This document shows, one piece after another, positions 53,587-61,959 of a stretch of DNA of 64,000 nucleotides. A model generated the notes under the pieces. The model worked only from the letters and a program-made list of their open reading frames with translations. It ran no database searches and had not been told where the DNA came from. The stretch is taken from assembly GCA_963704155.1 (NCBI GenBank), contig CAVPHF010000032.1, forward strand, positions 248,001-312,000. Direction: 5' to 3'. Numbering within the stretch: position 1 is the first letter of the stretch; every line of letters starts with the position of its first letter. The position numbers and the translations under genes were made by a program. The stretch is from Thiohalocapsa sp963704155. GTDB lineage: Bacteria > Pseudomonadota > Gammaproteobacteria > Chromatiales > Chromatiaceae.

Positions 53587-54467
53587 GATTGGGCACGATA
53601 GTCCGTGAGCCGCTGCTGCACTTCCTGGTGCTCGGCGGCCTGCTCTTCCTGCTGTTTGGCCTGACCCAGGAACCCGACCGCGACAATGGTCGGCAGATTC
53701 GCGTCACCGCCGCGCAGATGGAGCAGCTGGCCGCCCAGTTCTCGCGCACCTGGATGCGCCCGCCGACCGAGGAGGAGCTTGCCGGCCTGATCGAGCGCCA
53801 CATCCGCGGCGAGGTCTTCTACCGCGAGGCCTTGGCGATGGGCCTGGACCAGGATGACCCCTACGTGCGCAACCGCCTCGGGCAGAAGCTCGAATTCCTG
53901 CTCGATGATCTCTCCGCGGAGACGGCGCCCAGCGACGACACGCTGACGCAGTACCAAGAGGAACACCCGGAGCGGTTCCAGGAGCCGGCACGGGCGACCT
54001 TCCGCCAGGTCTATCTGAATCCGGACCGGCATCCGCAACTGGAGGCTGAGGCGGCCGGCCTGCTGGAGCGCCTGCGCGCCGGCGCCGACCCGGCGGGGGT
54101 CGGCGATGTCACGCTGCTCGACCACGCCTTCGACGACGCGAGCCAGCCGGAGATCGCCCGACAGTTCGGCGCCGCCTTCGCGGACTCGGTCTTGGAGGTG
54201 GAACAGGGCGAGTGGCTTGGTCCGATCCGCTCCGGTCTCGGTGCCCATCTGGTGCTGGTCACCGACCGGCAGCCGGCCCGGCTCCCAACGCTCGCCGAGG
54301 TGCGGCCCCAGGTGCTTCGGGAATGGCAGGACGCGCGCCGCCGGGAGCAGAAGGAGCAGGCGTACGACCGACTCCGAGCACGCTATGAGATCACCGTCGA
54401 GCCTGCGGACAGTCCGCAAACGCTGACCTCCAGCGCACGCCCGGACTCGGTCGCCGATATGCGATGA
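53583..54467 (+). CDS. PpiC-type peptidyl-prolyl isomerase/periplasmic chaperone
   Basis: The 294-residue protein starts at ATG 53583. An N-terminal membrane anchor (LLHFLVLGGLLFLLFGLT) precedes a SurA-like helical chaperone region (LAGLIERHIRGEVFYREALAMGL) and a parvulin-like domain (ARATFRQVYLNPD, LGPIRSGLGAHLVLVTDR). The C-terminal tail is basic and helical. It is the first full gene of a coupled operon: the HupE-like gene overlaps by 4 bp. It may fold exported partners of the operon. Confidence 0.85.
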   Translation: MRLGTIVREPLLHFLVLGGLLFLLFGLTQEPDRDNGRQIRVTAAQMEQLAAQFSRTWMRPPTEEELAGLIERHIRGEVFYREALAMGLDQDDPYVRNRLGQKLEFLLDDLSAETAPSDDTLTQYQEEHPERFQEPARATFRQVYLNPDRHPQLEAEAAGLLERLRAGADPAGVGDVTLLDHAFDDASQPEIARQFGAAFADSVLEVEQGEWLGPIRSGLGAHLVLVTDRQPARLPTLAEVRPQVLREWQDARRREQKEQAYDRLRARYEITVEPADSPQTLTSSARPDSVADMR

Positions 54468-55501
54468 GCATGTCCTGGCGCCCACTCGTCCTCCGGCTGG
54501 CCGGTGTGCTGTTGCTGATCGGTCTCGGTATCGGTCCCGGTCTGGCCCCGGCGGTCGCCCATGAATCGCAGCCCGGCTTGCTGGAGCTGCGCCAGCTGAC
54601 CGCCGATCCGTCCCAGCAGACCTGGGAGATCATCTGGCGGGCGCCGATCTACTACGGCAAGCCGCACCCGGCGCGGCTGCAGCTGCCGGCGGCATGGCAG
54701 GCCGTCGCCGAGCCGACGGTGCAGCGTCTGGCGAGCAGCGAGCTGCATCGCCAGATGGTCCGGATCGCGCCCGAGGCGCTGGATGGCAGCGTCATCGCCT
54801 TTCCGGGTCTGGAGCAGACCATCACCGACGTCTTCGTGCGGGTGACGCGGCTGGACGGCACCGAGGCGTCGCAGGTGGTCCGGCCCACCAAGCCGCAGGC
54901 GGTGCTGCGCGGCGAGCGCCCCTGGACCGTGACCGCCGGCGAGTACCTGGTGCTCGGCTTTCACCACATCCTGATGGGCGTCGATCACCTGCTGTTCGTG
55001 CTGGGGCTCTTGATCATCGTGCGCGGCCCGCGGCAGCTCATCGAGACCATCACCGCCTTCACCGTCGCGCACAGCATCACGCTGGCCCTGGCGACGCTGG
55101 GCTACGCCAGCGTGCCCGGACCGCCGCTGAACGCGGCCATCGCACTGTCGATCCTGTTCCTCGGGCCCGAGATCGTCCGCGTCTGGCGCGGCCAGACCAG
55201 CTTCACCATCCGCCATCCCTGGGTGGTGGCCTTCGGCTTCGGGCTGCTGCACGGCTTCGGCTTCGCCAGCGGGCTGTCCACCGTGGGCATGCCGCGGGCC
55301 GAGATCCCGCTGGCGTTGCTCATGTTCAACATCGGCGTCGAGCTCGGGCAGCTCGTCTTCGTGGCCTTGATCCTGCTGCTCCACCGGGCGTTGCGGGTCC
55401 TGGAGTTCCGCTGGCCGCGCTGGGCCGAGCTGGGGCCGGCCTACCTGATTGGCATACTGGGGGCCTATTGGACCATCCAGCGCTCGGTGATGGTGCTATG
55501 A
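54464..55501 (+). CDS. HupE/UreJ family membrane protein with N-terminal periplasmic domain
   Basis: The 345-residue protein has a signal/anchor helix (VLLLIGLGIGPGLAPAVA), a ~130-residue extracytoplasmic beta-rich domain, and then a HupE_2-type core of six or seven helices. The core has the motifs LGFHHILMGVDHLLFVLGLL (His/Asp metal pattern), FTVAHSITLALA and GFGLLHGFGFASGL. HupE/UreJ proteins are nickel or cobalt permeases; the metal is not decided here. ATGA overlaps with both neighbours. Confidence 0.88.
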   Translation: MSMSWRPLVLRLAGVLLLIGLGIGPGLAPAVAHESQPGLLELRQLTADPSQQTWEIIWRAPIYYGKPHPARLQLPAAWQAVAEPTVQRLASSELHRQMVRIAPEALDGSVIAFPGLEQTITDVFVRVTRLDGTEASQVVRPTKPQAVLRGERPWTVTAGEYLVLGFHHILMGVDHLLFVLGLLIIVRGPRQLIETITAFTVAHSITLALATLGYASVPGPPLNAAIALSILFLGPEIVRVWRGQTSFTIRHPWVVAFGFGLLHGFGFASGLSTVGMPRAEIPLALLMFNIGVELGQLVFVALILLLHRALRVLEFRWPRWAELGPAYLIGILGAYWTIQRSVMVL

Positions 55502-56607
55502 CCCGGGCTGCTCGAAGCGCCTGGGCGGCGCTGCTGCTACTGCTTTGGGCCGGGGCGGTCGGCGCCTGCCAGATCTGCATCCCGCTGCCGGAGCGCACCC
55601 TCGCCGACCGTTTGCTGGCAAGCGATACCGTGGTGCTGGCACGCGAGGACGCGGCGCGGCCGTTCCACTATGAGCCGGTCGAGACGCTCTTCGGCGAGCC
55701 CGGCGGCGCACCGATCGACCTCTTCCTGCACAGCCAGGCGCGCCGCATGCTTGCGGCGGATCCGCAACGTGCGATGGTGCTGGCGCACAGCCCCCGGGAT
55801 GACACCTGGACGACGCTCGGATTCAACACGCCGGAATACGAGCGCGTCGTGAGTGAGATCCTGGCGCGTGCCGATCGCTGGCGCCCGCGTGAGAGCGACA
55901 ACCGCGAACGGCTGGATTGGTTCGTCCCTTTGCTCGGCCATCCGGACGAGCGCCTGCATGAGCTGGCCTATCTGGAGATCGGCCGCGCGCCCTATGCCGA
56001 GATACGTCGGCTCGCCCCGCGCATCGACCCGGGCACCCTGCACGAGATGCTCGATGATCCACGCTACCTGGAGTGGCGTAGCCTGGCCATTCTGATGCTC
56101 GGGGAGTCTGGCCAGGAGCAGGACCAGGCACGGGTGCGCGAGACGCTCGCGCAGACGGCGCGACTCGGGAGCACGGCGAACCTCGCCGCCTGGGCGACCG
56201 CCTTGGTGGCCGTGGATGGCGCCGCCGGCATCGAGCAGCTCAAGAGCCTTTACGCGTCCGAGCCGGGACGCAGTCGCGACGAGCTCGACGCGGTGCTCCA
56301 GGCCCTGTCCGTCCACGCCAAGGCCACGCCCGAGCTGCGCGGCCCGGTGGCAACCGTTTACCGGATCATGCTGGAGCGCCAACCGGCAATGGCACCGGCG
56401 ATGGTGCACGATCTCATCGCTTGGAAACGCTGGGACTTCGCAGAGCGCATGCGCGAAGTCCGACAGGATTTAGCGGCCGATCCGCTCGCCGCCTACGCGC
56501 TCGGCCTCTACCTGCGGTTGGCACTGTCCAACGAGGTAATCGTGCCCTCGCGCAATGATCGCGAGACGACCAACCTAACACTCGCCGACCAGCCGGCTCA
56601 GGAGTGA
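55498..56607 (+). CDS. Secreted protein of unknown function within HupE operon
   Basis: The 369-residue protein has a signal peptide (AWAALLLLLWAGAVGACQIC). The mature start contains CQICIPLPE and DTVVLAREDA, an OB/beta-like segment (PVETLFGEPGG, DLFLHSQARRML), then helical HEAT-like repeats (PLLGHPDERLHELAYLEIG, LEWRSLAILMLGESG, STANLAAWATALVAV). No family recognised. It overlaps both neighbouring HupE-like genes by 1-4 bp, so it is made together with them and probably acts in the same periplasmic process. Confidence 0.7.
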   Translation: MTRAARSAWAALLLLLWAGAVGACQICIPLPERTLADRLLASDTVVLAREDAARPFHYEPVETLFGEPGGAPIDLFLHSQARRMLAADPQRAMVLAHSPRDDTWTTLGFNTPEYERVVSEILARADRWRPRESDNRERLDWFVPLLGHPDERLHELAYLEIGRAPYAEIRRLAPRIDPGTLHEMLDDPRYLEWRSLAILMLGESGQEQDQARVRETLAQTARLGSTANLAAWATALVAVDGAAGIEQLKSLYASEPGRSRDELDAVLQALSVHAKATPELRGPVATVYRIMLERQPAMAPAMVHDLIAWKRWDFAERMREVRQDLAADPLAAYALGLYLRLALSNEVIVPSRNDRETTNLTLADQPAQE

Positions 56608-57251
56608 TGCAGATGACTCAGAGGCCCATGCAGATGTTGATTACCAGATGCCGACGCGAAGTACCGGTGGCGCCGTTGGTTGTCGTGGCCGCCGGGCTGC
56701 TCCTCGCGCCCTTGACGGCGCTGGCGCATGTCGAGGGCGGCGCGGCCGGCGGCTTCCTGAGCGGCTTCAGCCACCCGATCTCGGGCCTGGACCACGTGCT
56801 GGCGATGGTCGCGGTCGGGCTCTGGGGTGCCCAGCTCGGTGCCCCGGCCATCTGGCTGCTGCCGGTTGCCTTTCCGATCATGATGGCCTTCGGTGGCCTG
56901 CTCGGTCTCTCGGGCGTCGAGCTGCCCGCCGTGGAGCTGGGCATCGCGCTGTCGGCGGTGATTCTCGGCGCACTGATCCTGGGGGCGGTTCGGCTGCCGC
57001 TGGCGGCCGCGTTGCTCGTGGTCGGCTTCTTCGCCGTCTTTCATGGCCACGCCCACGGCACCGAGATGAGCCCTGGGCAGAGCGCGATCCTGTACAGCAT
57101 TGGCTTCGTCATCGCCACCGGCCTACTGCACGCCGCTGGCATCGGCATGGGGCTGGTTCAGCGCTGGAGCGCCGGGCGCGCGGCCCTGCGCGGCGCCGGC
57201 GCCCTGGTCATGGCGGGCGGGGTGTTCTTCCTGTGGAGCGCGCTGGCGTGA
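56607..57251 (+). CDS. HupE/UreJ metal permease
   Basis: The 214-residue membrane protein starts at ATG 56607 within the upstream stop (TGATG; GTG 56604 possible). It has the HupE signatures HVEGGAAGGFLSGFSHPISG, LDHVLAMVAVGLWGAQLG, FPIMMAFGGLLGLSG and FHGHAHGTEM (His-rich, metal-binding). It is the most canonical HupE/UreJ protein of the operon and likely transports nickel or cobalt. Confidence 0.92.
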   Translation: MQMTQRPMQMLITRCRREVPVAPLVVVAAGLLLAPLTALAHVEGGAAGGFLSGFSHPISGLDHVLAMVAVGLWGAQLGAPAIWLLPVAFPIMMAFGGLLGLSGVELPAVELGIALSAVILGALILGAVRLPLAAALLVVGFFAVFHGHAHGTEMSPGQSAILYSIGFVIATGLLHAAGIGMGLVQRWSAGRAALRGAGALVMAGGVFFLWSALA

Positions 57252-57850
57252 CCCGGCCGTTGTCAGTCGTTGCGCTGTCCTTGTTGCTCTTCGGCGCGCC
57301 ATCGGCGGCCCTCGCGCACCTGGTCAGCTCGGGGCTCGGGCCCTTTTATGACGGCGCGCTGCATCTGCTGCTGTCACCTGAGGACCTGCTCGCGCTGCTC
57401 GCCCTAAGCCTGCTCGCGGGGCAGAGCGGCAAGACGGCCTCGCGCTGGCTGATCACGAGCCTGCCGGTGGCATGGCTCGGTGCCGGTGTCGTTGGGCTCA
57501 ACCTCGAGGTCAGCCCAATTGATCCCTGGTTGAACGTGGCGTTACTGACCATGCTGGGTGTGCTGGTGGCCACCAATGCGAGGCTGTCTTCACCGATCAT
57601 CGCCGCCCTGGGCATCCTGATGGGAGTCATTCACGGGCTCGAGAACGGCGCCGCACTGGCTTCCGTTGGCGCCGCCGCGACCTCACTGGGCGGTGTTGCG
57701 GCGACAGTGCTCATCCTGGCGCTGCTGGTGGCCGCGCTGGTGTCCTCCCTGCGCGTCGCCTGGAGCCTGATCGCGGTGAGAGTCATGGGCAGTTGGATTG
57801 CGGCGGTCGGCATGCTCCTCATCGGCTGGATGTTGCCGCAGGCCGCTTGA
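57248..57850 (+). CDS. HupE-like membrane protein, last gene of operon
   Basis: The 200-residue protein starts at GTG 57248, overlapping the upstream stop. It has a signal-like helix (LLLFGAPSAALAHLVSSGLG), then FYDGALHLLLSPEDLLALLALSLLAGQ and five further helices with MGVIHGLENG. It resembles a diverged HupE/UreJ half, keeping a His in the DGALHLL and VIHGLENG positions. No clear terminator follows directly. Confidence 0.78.
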   Translation: MTRPLSVVALSLLLFGAPSAALAHLVSSGLGPFYDGALHLLLSPEDLLALLALSLLAGQSGKTASRWLITSLPVAWLGAGVVGLNLEVSPIDPWLNVALLTMLGVLVATNARLSSPIIAALGILMGVIHGLENGAALASVGAAATSLGGVAATVLILALLVAALVSSLRVAWSLIAVRVMGSWIAAVGMLLIGWMLPQAA

Positions 57851-58001
57851 GCCGCTGCAAGGCTCTCCGCGCCCGGCTTCGTCCGCTCCTCATCGCACGC
57901 TATAGCCGCGCGGCGTATTCGCTCTCGCTGACGGAAAGTCCGTGGTCCCGGACGGATTTTCCGATCGTGAAGCCGAATGCCCGGTCACCATATTGCGTCT
58001 C

Positions 58002-58021
58002 ACCCGGGCTGCGGGTTTTTC
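58002..58021 (+). terminator. Weak intrinsic-terminator-like hairpin
   Basis: ACCCG / CGGGT 5-bp stem with loop GGCTG, then TTTTT, 150 bp after the HupE-like gene and before soxA. Short stem, so only tentative. Confidence 0.4.
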
Positions 58022-58098
58022 CGGCTTCGCCTGTCTGAGCCGAGCGGCACGGGACGCATGTCACAACAAGCATAGTTATGAGAGTGGAGGCGAGAACA

Positions 58099-58947
58099 AT
58101 GCGAAGACGAACCGCGTTAGCGGCTGCCGCGGGCCTGGCGGTCCTTACCTCGATGGCGGCGTCCGCCGCCCAGCTGCGGGCACCAGAAGATGTTCTGAGC
58201 GAGCTGATCGAGAACAATGAGTCGGCTTATCTGAGCCAGAGCGAGCAGAACATCATGATGATGCCTGACAACGCGGCGCTGTGGACGGCCGATGAAGGCG
58301 AGGCCTTGTTCCACGAGGAGCGCGGGCCGAACAAGGTGTCGTTGGAGAGCTGCGATCTGGGTAAGGGCCCGGGGGTCGTCGAAGGCGCCTACGTCGAGCT
58401 GCCTCGCTACTTCGAAGACACCGGCCGCGTCATGGACCTGGAAAGCCGGCTGGTCTATTGCATGACCAGTATCCAGGGATTCTCTCCGGAAGACCCCGAG
58501 GTCAAGACACGCCACGGCTCGTCGTCGGACATGATGAAGCTGCAAACCTTCATCGCCGCTCAGTCCAGCGGCTATCCCTGGAACCCGGCGATGGATCATC
58601 CGCTCGAGAAGGCCATGCGCGATGCGGGAGAGGTCCTTTTCTATCGCCGTGCCGGCACCTCGGACTTCAGTTGCAGCACCTGCCATACCGAGACTGGCAA
58701 GCGCATCCGCGCCTCCGTTCTCCCGGACATCAACCAACCGCATGAATGGACCAAGGCGATCTCGTGGCCGGCGTACCGCGTCGGCCAGCAGAACGTGCGC
58801 AGCAGCAATCATCGCATCCGAGGCTGCTACTGGCAGATGCGACAACCGCAAAGCATCCCCGGATCGGATGCGGCAATTGCGCTGATGTCCTTTTGGACCG
58901 ACGCTGCCCGCGGACAGCCCGCGATCCTGCCCGATAAGAAGCGTTGA
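58099..58947 (+). CDS. soxA: Sulfur-oxidation c-type cytochrome SoxA
   Basis: The 282-residue periplasmic protein starts at ATG 58099 (GGAGGCGAG upstream) and has a signal peptide (LAAAAGLAVLTSMAASAA). It has one CxxCH heme site (CSTCH, residues 192-196) and the conserved cysteine in IRGCYWQMRQPQ (Cys243), which in SoxA becomes the cysteine-persulfide heme ligand and catalytic residue. Cys85 and Cys121 stand where diheme SoxA has its first heme, so this is a monoheme type. With SoxX it couples thiosulfate to carrier SoxYZ; soxYZ and soxB are not in the window. Confidence 0.95.
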   Translation: MRRRTALAAAAGLAVLTSMAASAAQLRAPEDVLSELIENNESAYLSQSEQNIMMMPDNAALWTADEGEALFHEERGPNKVSLESCDLGKGPGVVEGAYVELPRYFEDTGRVMDLESRLVYCMTSIQGFSPEDPEVKTRHGSSSDMMKLQTFIAAQSSGYPWNPAMDHPLEKAMRDAGEVLFYRRAGTSDFSCSTCHTETGKRIRASVLPDINQPHEWTKAISWPAYRVGQQNVRSSNHRIRGCYWQMRQPQSIPGSDAAIALMSFWTDAARGQPAILPDKKR

Positions 58948-58976
58948 GCATGGCCCCAAGAATGGAGAATTTACAG

Positions 58977-59714
58977 ATGACGCAGCGACAACTAACCATC
59001 TCTGCCTTGGCCGCCGCCGCCCTCTTTTCGCTCTCGACGGGCGTTGGCCTGGCCGCACCGGCATCGCCGCAGGCCGCCTATACGTCCATGAGTCCCGAGG
59101 AACTAGCTGAATATTTGATCTTCGAGGCCGGCGGTTTCGATCTGGAGGCCGAAACCCAGACCGGCGGGCCGGCGCGTGATCGCATGGTGCAGGACCGCAT
59201 TCAGAAGGTCTGCTCCGCTCTTGGGCGATCCGGCCAGCCGCTTGACCGCGCCACTGCGGCAAAGATCAGCGCACTTGCCGAGGCATCCATGTCCTTCCCG
59301 GATGACGGCGTCAAGCTCGGTGACTGGCAGCGCGGTGAGGCGATTGCCCGATCGGGCTTCGGCTTCCGAATCGGCCACCGCACCGACGATCACAGCAGCG
59401 ACGCGCCGGGAGGCAACTGTTACGCCTGTCATGCGCTGGACCCCAACGAGACGGCCCACGGCACGGTCGGCCCGAGCCTAACCGGTTACGGCGCGCTTCG
59501 CGGCACCAGCGACGCGATGCTGAAGCACACCTACCAGATCCTGTACAACGCTCATCTGTTCTTTCCGTGCACCAATATGCCGCGCTTCGGCCATCACGGT
59601 ACGCTGACCCCGGAGCAGATCAGTGACGTCATGGCCTATTTGCTGTCGCCCGAATCGCCGGTGAATGCCGAGCCCCCGCAAACGGCTGGGGTAAGCGGCG
59701 ACACCAGCGACTGA
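58977..59714 (+). CDS. soxX: Sulfur-oxidation c-type cytochrome SoxX
   Basis: The 245-residue protein starts at ATG 58977 (GGAG 9 nt before; ATG 58962 possible) and has a signal peptide (ALAAAALFSLSTGVGLAA). The single heme site CYACH is at 148-152; the axial Met lies in CTNMPRFGHHG, and LTPEQISDVMAYLL closes the domain. A ~110-residue helical N-terminal extension precedes the cytochrome core, making it longer than minimal SoxX. It lies 29 bp after soxA; the two form the SoxXA heterodimer. Confidence 0.93.
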   Translation: MTQRQLTISALAAAALFSLSTGVGLAAPASPQAAYTSMSPEELAEYLIFEAGGFDLEAETQTGGPARDRMVQDRIQKVCSALGRSGQPLDRATAAKISALAEASMSFPDDGVKLGDWQRGEAIARSGFGFRIGHRTDDHSSDAPGGNCYACHALDPNETAHGTVGPSLTGYGALRGTSDAMLKHTYQILYNAHLFFPCTNMPRFGHHGTLTPEQISDVMAYLLSPESPVNAEPPQTAGVSGDTSD

Positions 59715-59722
59715 CGCGCTGA

Positions 59723-59879
59723 GGCGATTTCTGTCAAATCTCATACCAGCTGACTTGTCTTGACGCCCGCCTTCGGTGTCGCACCGGCAGTCACATAGCT
59801 CGGCTATGCTCCTGCCGGTGCTCCTTGAAGGCGAACCTCAATCCGGCATCATCTGGTACGAGACTTTCCGGCAATCGCC
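59723..59879 (+). repeat. 157-bp palindromic element, copy C
   Basis: It begins 8 bp after the soxX stop. GGCGATTTCTGTCAAATCTC pairs with GAGACTTTCCGGCAATCGCC at the other end; inner arms GCACCGGCAG / CTGCCGGTGC flank the apex CATAGCTCGGCTATG. It is nearly identical to copy B, 25 kb away. The position suggests that it could end or stabilise the soxAX transcript. Confidence 0.9.
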
Positions 59880-59893
59880 TTAAGCACCATACG

Positions 59894-59926
59894 CCGAGCC
59901 GCTCCGCGACTCACGGAGCGGCTCGG
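59894..59926. repeat. Strong hairpin next to element C
   Basis: 13-bp perfect arms CCGAGCCGCTCCG / CGGAGCGGCTCGG with loop CGACTCA. No T-tract on either side. It lies 14 bp beyond the palindromic element. Confidence 0.7.
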
Positions 59927-59928
59927 TG

Positions 59929-60634
59929 ATGCCGGCGCTCCGCTTCGAATTCGACGCCGACACAGGGCAGATGTCCGCTGGCGCGGAGGATTTCGACTTG
60001 ACGTCCGCTCTCTTCACCGTTCTGGACTTGGATACGTGGCGGAGGATGGAAACGGTCAGCTTCATTGGCGGCGGTCAGTTGATCGGGGTTGGCTTTAATA
60101 TCACTAACGCAGTAGCCAATTCTCCCGACAACCCGGTAAAGAGCGCCAGCATCACCGCGACTAGCGGCGAGATCGTTGTGCAGGCTGGTCCTGCCGGCGC
60201 CGCGTTCGCTCTTGGTGGTATCAATGTGACAGGGAACCACTATCGCGGATCCCGCATGTATCGAAGGGGGAAATATCGTCAGAATTGACGAGTTAGGCGC
60301 CCTGCTTGACTGTCTGGCGGCAACAGCGGTTTGCGGTAAACTGGTGGCTGAACAGCGATCAGTTCCAGGAAGTCCACCAAGGCAATGGACCGCATCTTTG
60401 AGCTCGGCAACAACACCGGGGAGATCGGCAACTGGGAGATTCGGGACGATCCGGCGATCCTGGGGCACCTACGTCGTTGGCTATGTCTACGACGGCGGCG
60501 GTCAGTACGAGTACCGCTTGTTCCAGGACGGGACGACTTTTACCTTCTGTGAAACTGGCACCGGCGACGGACAAACGAACGGTCGGGCAAATACCGAAGC
60601 GACCATAATCTCCAGCGGCAGCTGCGGCTTCTGA
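59929..60634 (+). pseudogene. Remnant of an unknown, probably secreted protein
   Basis: An open frame 59929-60288 (119 codons; LRFEFDADTGQMSAGAEDF, GGGQLIGVGFNIT, SASITATSGEIVVQAG) looks like beta-rich secreted protein. Beyond its stop, pieces in two further frames look coding (MDRIFELGNNTGEIGNWEI near 60385; GTYVVGYVYDGGGQYEYRLF near 60460, ending SGSCGF at 60634). The family is unknown and the frames may be one broken gene or two; low confidence. Confidence 0.35.
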
Positions 60635-60702
60635 GCCGTTCGGACGCCGAGATGGCGCTGCAATGCGCCTCCCTCGGTGACTGAGACAGACCAAGGTTTT
60701 CT

Positions 60703-61260
60703 GTGAAACGCATCACAGTGCTGACCGGGTTGCTCGCCCTGACCATCGGCGCCGCGCTTGTAATCGAGGCGCGTCGCGGTGCCGATGCGGCCGTCGATGC
60801 CCGCCCGGCGCCGGAGTTCACCCAGACGCGGGCGTCGGCCTGGATCAACGGCCCGCCGCTGCGCCTGCGGGAGCTGCGCGGCCGGGTCGTGCTGCTGGAT
60901 GTCTGGACCTTTGAGTGCTGGAACTGCTATCGGTCGTTCCCATGGCTGCAACATGTCGAGGAGCGCTACCAGCCGCAGGGGCTTCAGGTCATCGGCATCC
61001 ATAGCCCGGAATTCGACCGCGAACGCGAGCGCGCCGCCGTGGTCGCCAAGGTGCAGGAGTTCGGTCTGACACACCCGGTCATGATCGACAACGACTTCGG
61101 CTATTGGGAGGCACTGGGCAACCGCGTCTGGCCGACTTTCTATCTGATCGACAAGCAGGGACGCATTCGCTATCGCTTCGTCGGGGAGACGCACAGGGGC
61201 GAACCGCAGGCGCTCCGCATCGAACGGGCGCTGGAGGCGTTGCTCGCCGAGGATGGCTGA
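60703..61260 (+). CDS. Thioredoxin-fold (TlpA/redoxin-like) protein
   Basis: The 185-residue protein starts at GTG 60703 and has an N-terminal membrane anchor or signal (LTGLLALTIGAALVIEA). A TlpA-like domain follows: LRGRVVLLDVWTFECWNCYRS with a C-W-N-C active site, QVIGIHSPEFDRE, and VWPTFYLIDKQGRIRYRFVG (cis-Pro after Trp). It faces the periplasm and could reduce or oxidise thiols of the sulfur-metabolism proteins. An AGCCCCGT/ATGGGGCT hairpin at 61273-61294 follows its stop. Confidence 0.88.
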   Translation: MKRITVLTGLLALTIGAALVIEARRGADAAVDARPAPEFTQTRASAWINGPPLRLRELRGRVVLLDVWTFECWNCYRSFPWLQHVEERYQPQGLQVIGIHSPEFDRERERAAVVAKVQEFGLTHPVMIDNDFGYWEALGNRVWPTFYLIDKQGRIRYRFVGETHRGEPQALRIERALEALLAEDG

Positions 61261-61465
61261 CGCGCCTGGTCGAGCCCCGTTTTTTCATGGGGCTAGATTG
61301 CAAAACGCGTTCATATACAAAGCGTTGGCAGTCGATACAGCGCAAGAGGATTGCAGGCATGTCCCAAGGCCCGCGCCCTCTGATCGCGCCATCCAAGCGC
61401 CTTGACCAACCCGCGGCCCCCCGCTAATCTCGGTCTCCAACTCACACCGAGTCGAGGAGCGCGGG

Positions 61466-61957
61466 ATGGAGCTGTTCAAGAAGACCTGGGATCCAATCGT
61501 TGCGCTGTCGATCATTGCCGTGCTCGACATCTTCATGTTCATCACCATCGGCGCTTGGACCGTCGGCGGCGGCGAGACCATGATGACCGGTCTGATCGCG
61601 CAGTTCTTTCTTGGCGATGAACTCGCCCGCATCCCGTTCTGGAATCTGGTCTTCGAGCCCGATCCCACCTATTGGAAGATCTACATCAGTCTCGGCATGC
61701 TGTTCGGTGCCATCGTCGGTGCCTTGCTCAGCAAGGAGTTCTTCTGGCGCTTTCCGCGCCACCTGTCCGAATGGATCATGATCACCATCGGCGGCCTGCT
61801 GATGGGTATTGGTATCCGCCTCGCGTTCGTCTGCAACGTCAGCACCTTCTTCGGCCTGACGCCGGAGATGAACCTGGGCGGCTATCTGGCCATGAGCGGT
61901 ATCATCGCCGGCGCCTGGGTCGGCTCCCTGATCTATAAGAAGGTGCTGGAGAGCTAA
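61466..61957 (+). CDS. YeeE/YedE (thiosulfate-transporter-like) membrane protein, half 1
   Basis: The 163-residue protein has four to five helices (IVALSIIAVLDIFMFITIG; LGMLFGAIVGALL; WIMITIGGLLMGIGIRLAF; GYLAMSGIIAGAWVGSLIY) and GAGERS-like GFACNVST-type motif variant FVCNVSTFFG with a single membrane Cys. YeeE/YedE (TsuA) proteins move thiosulfate through conserved Cys residues. The next gene is the second half, 2 bp away. Ribosome-binding site GAGGAG. Confidence 0.9.
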   Translation: MELFKKTWDPIVALSIIAVLDIFMFITIGAWTVGGGETMMTGLIAQFFLGDELARIPFWNLVFEPDPTYWKIYISLGMLFGAIVGALLSKEFFWRFPRHLSEWIMITIGGLLMGIGIRLAFVCNVSTFFGLTPEMNLGGYLAMSGIIAGAWVGSLIYKKVLES

Positions 61958-61959
61958 GC

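Noticed and set aside
54694..55497. Long plus-strand frame upstream of the 369-residue protein
   Set aside because: It overlaps the HupE-like gene in another frame and is Arg/Pro/Ala-rich shadow; the true start is ATG 55498 with an ATGA overlap and signal peptide.
61273..61294. Terminator after the thioredoxin-fold gene
   Set aside because: The hairpin AGCCCCGT/ATGGGGCT is present, but the T-run is in the loop and none follows the stem.
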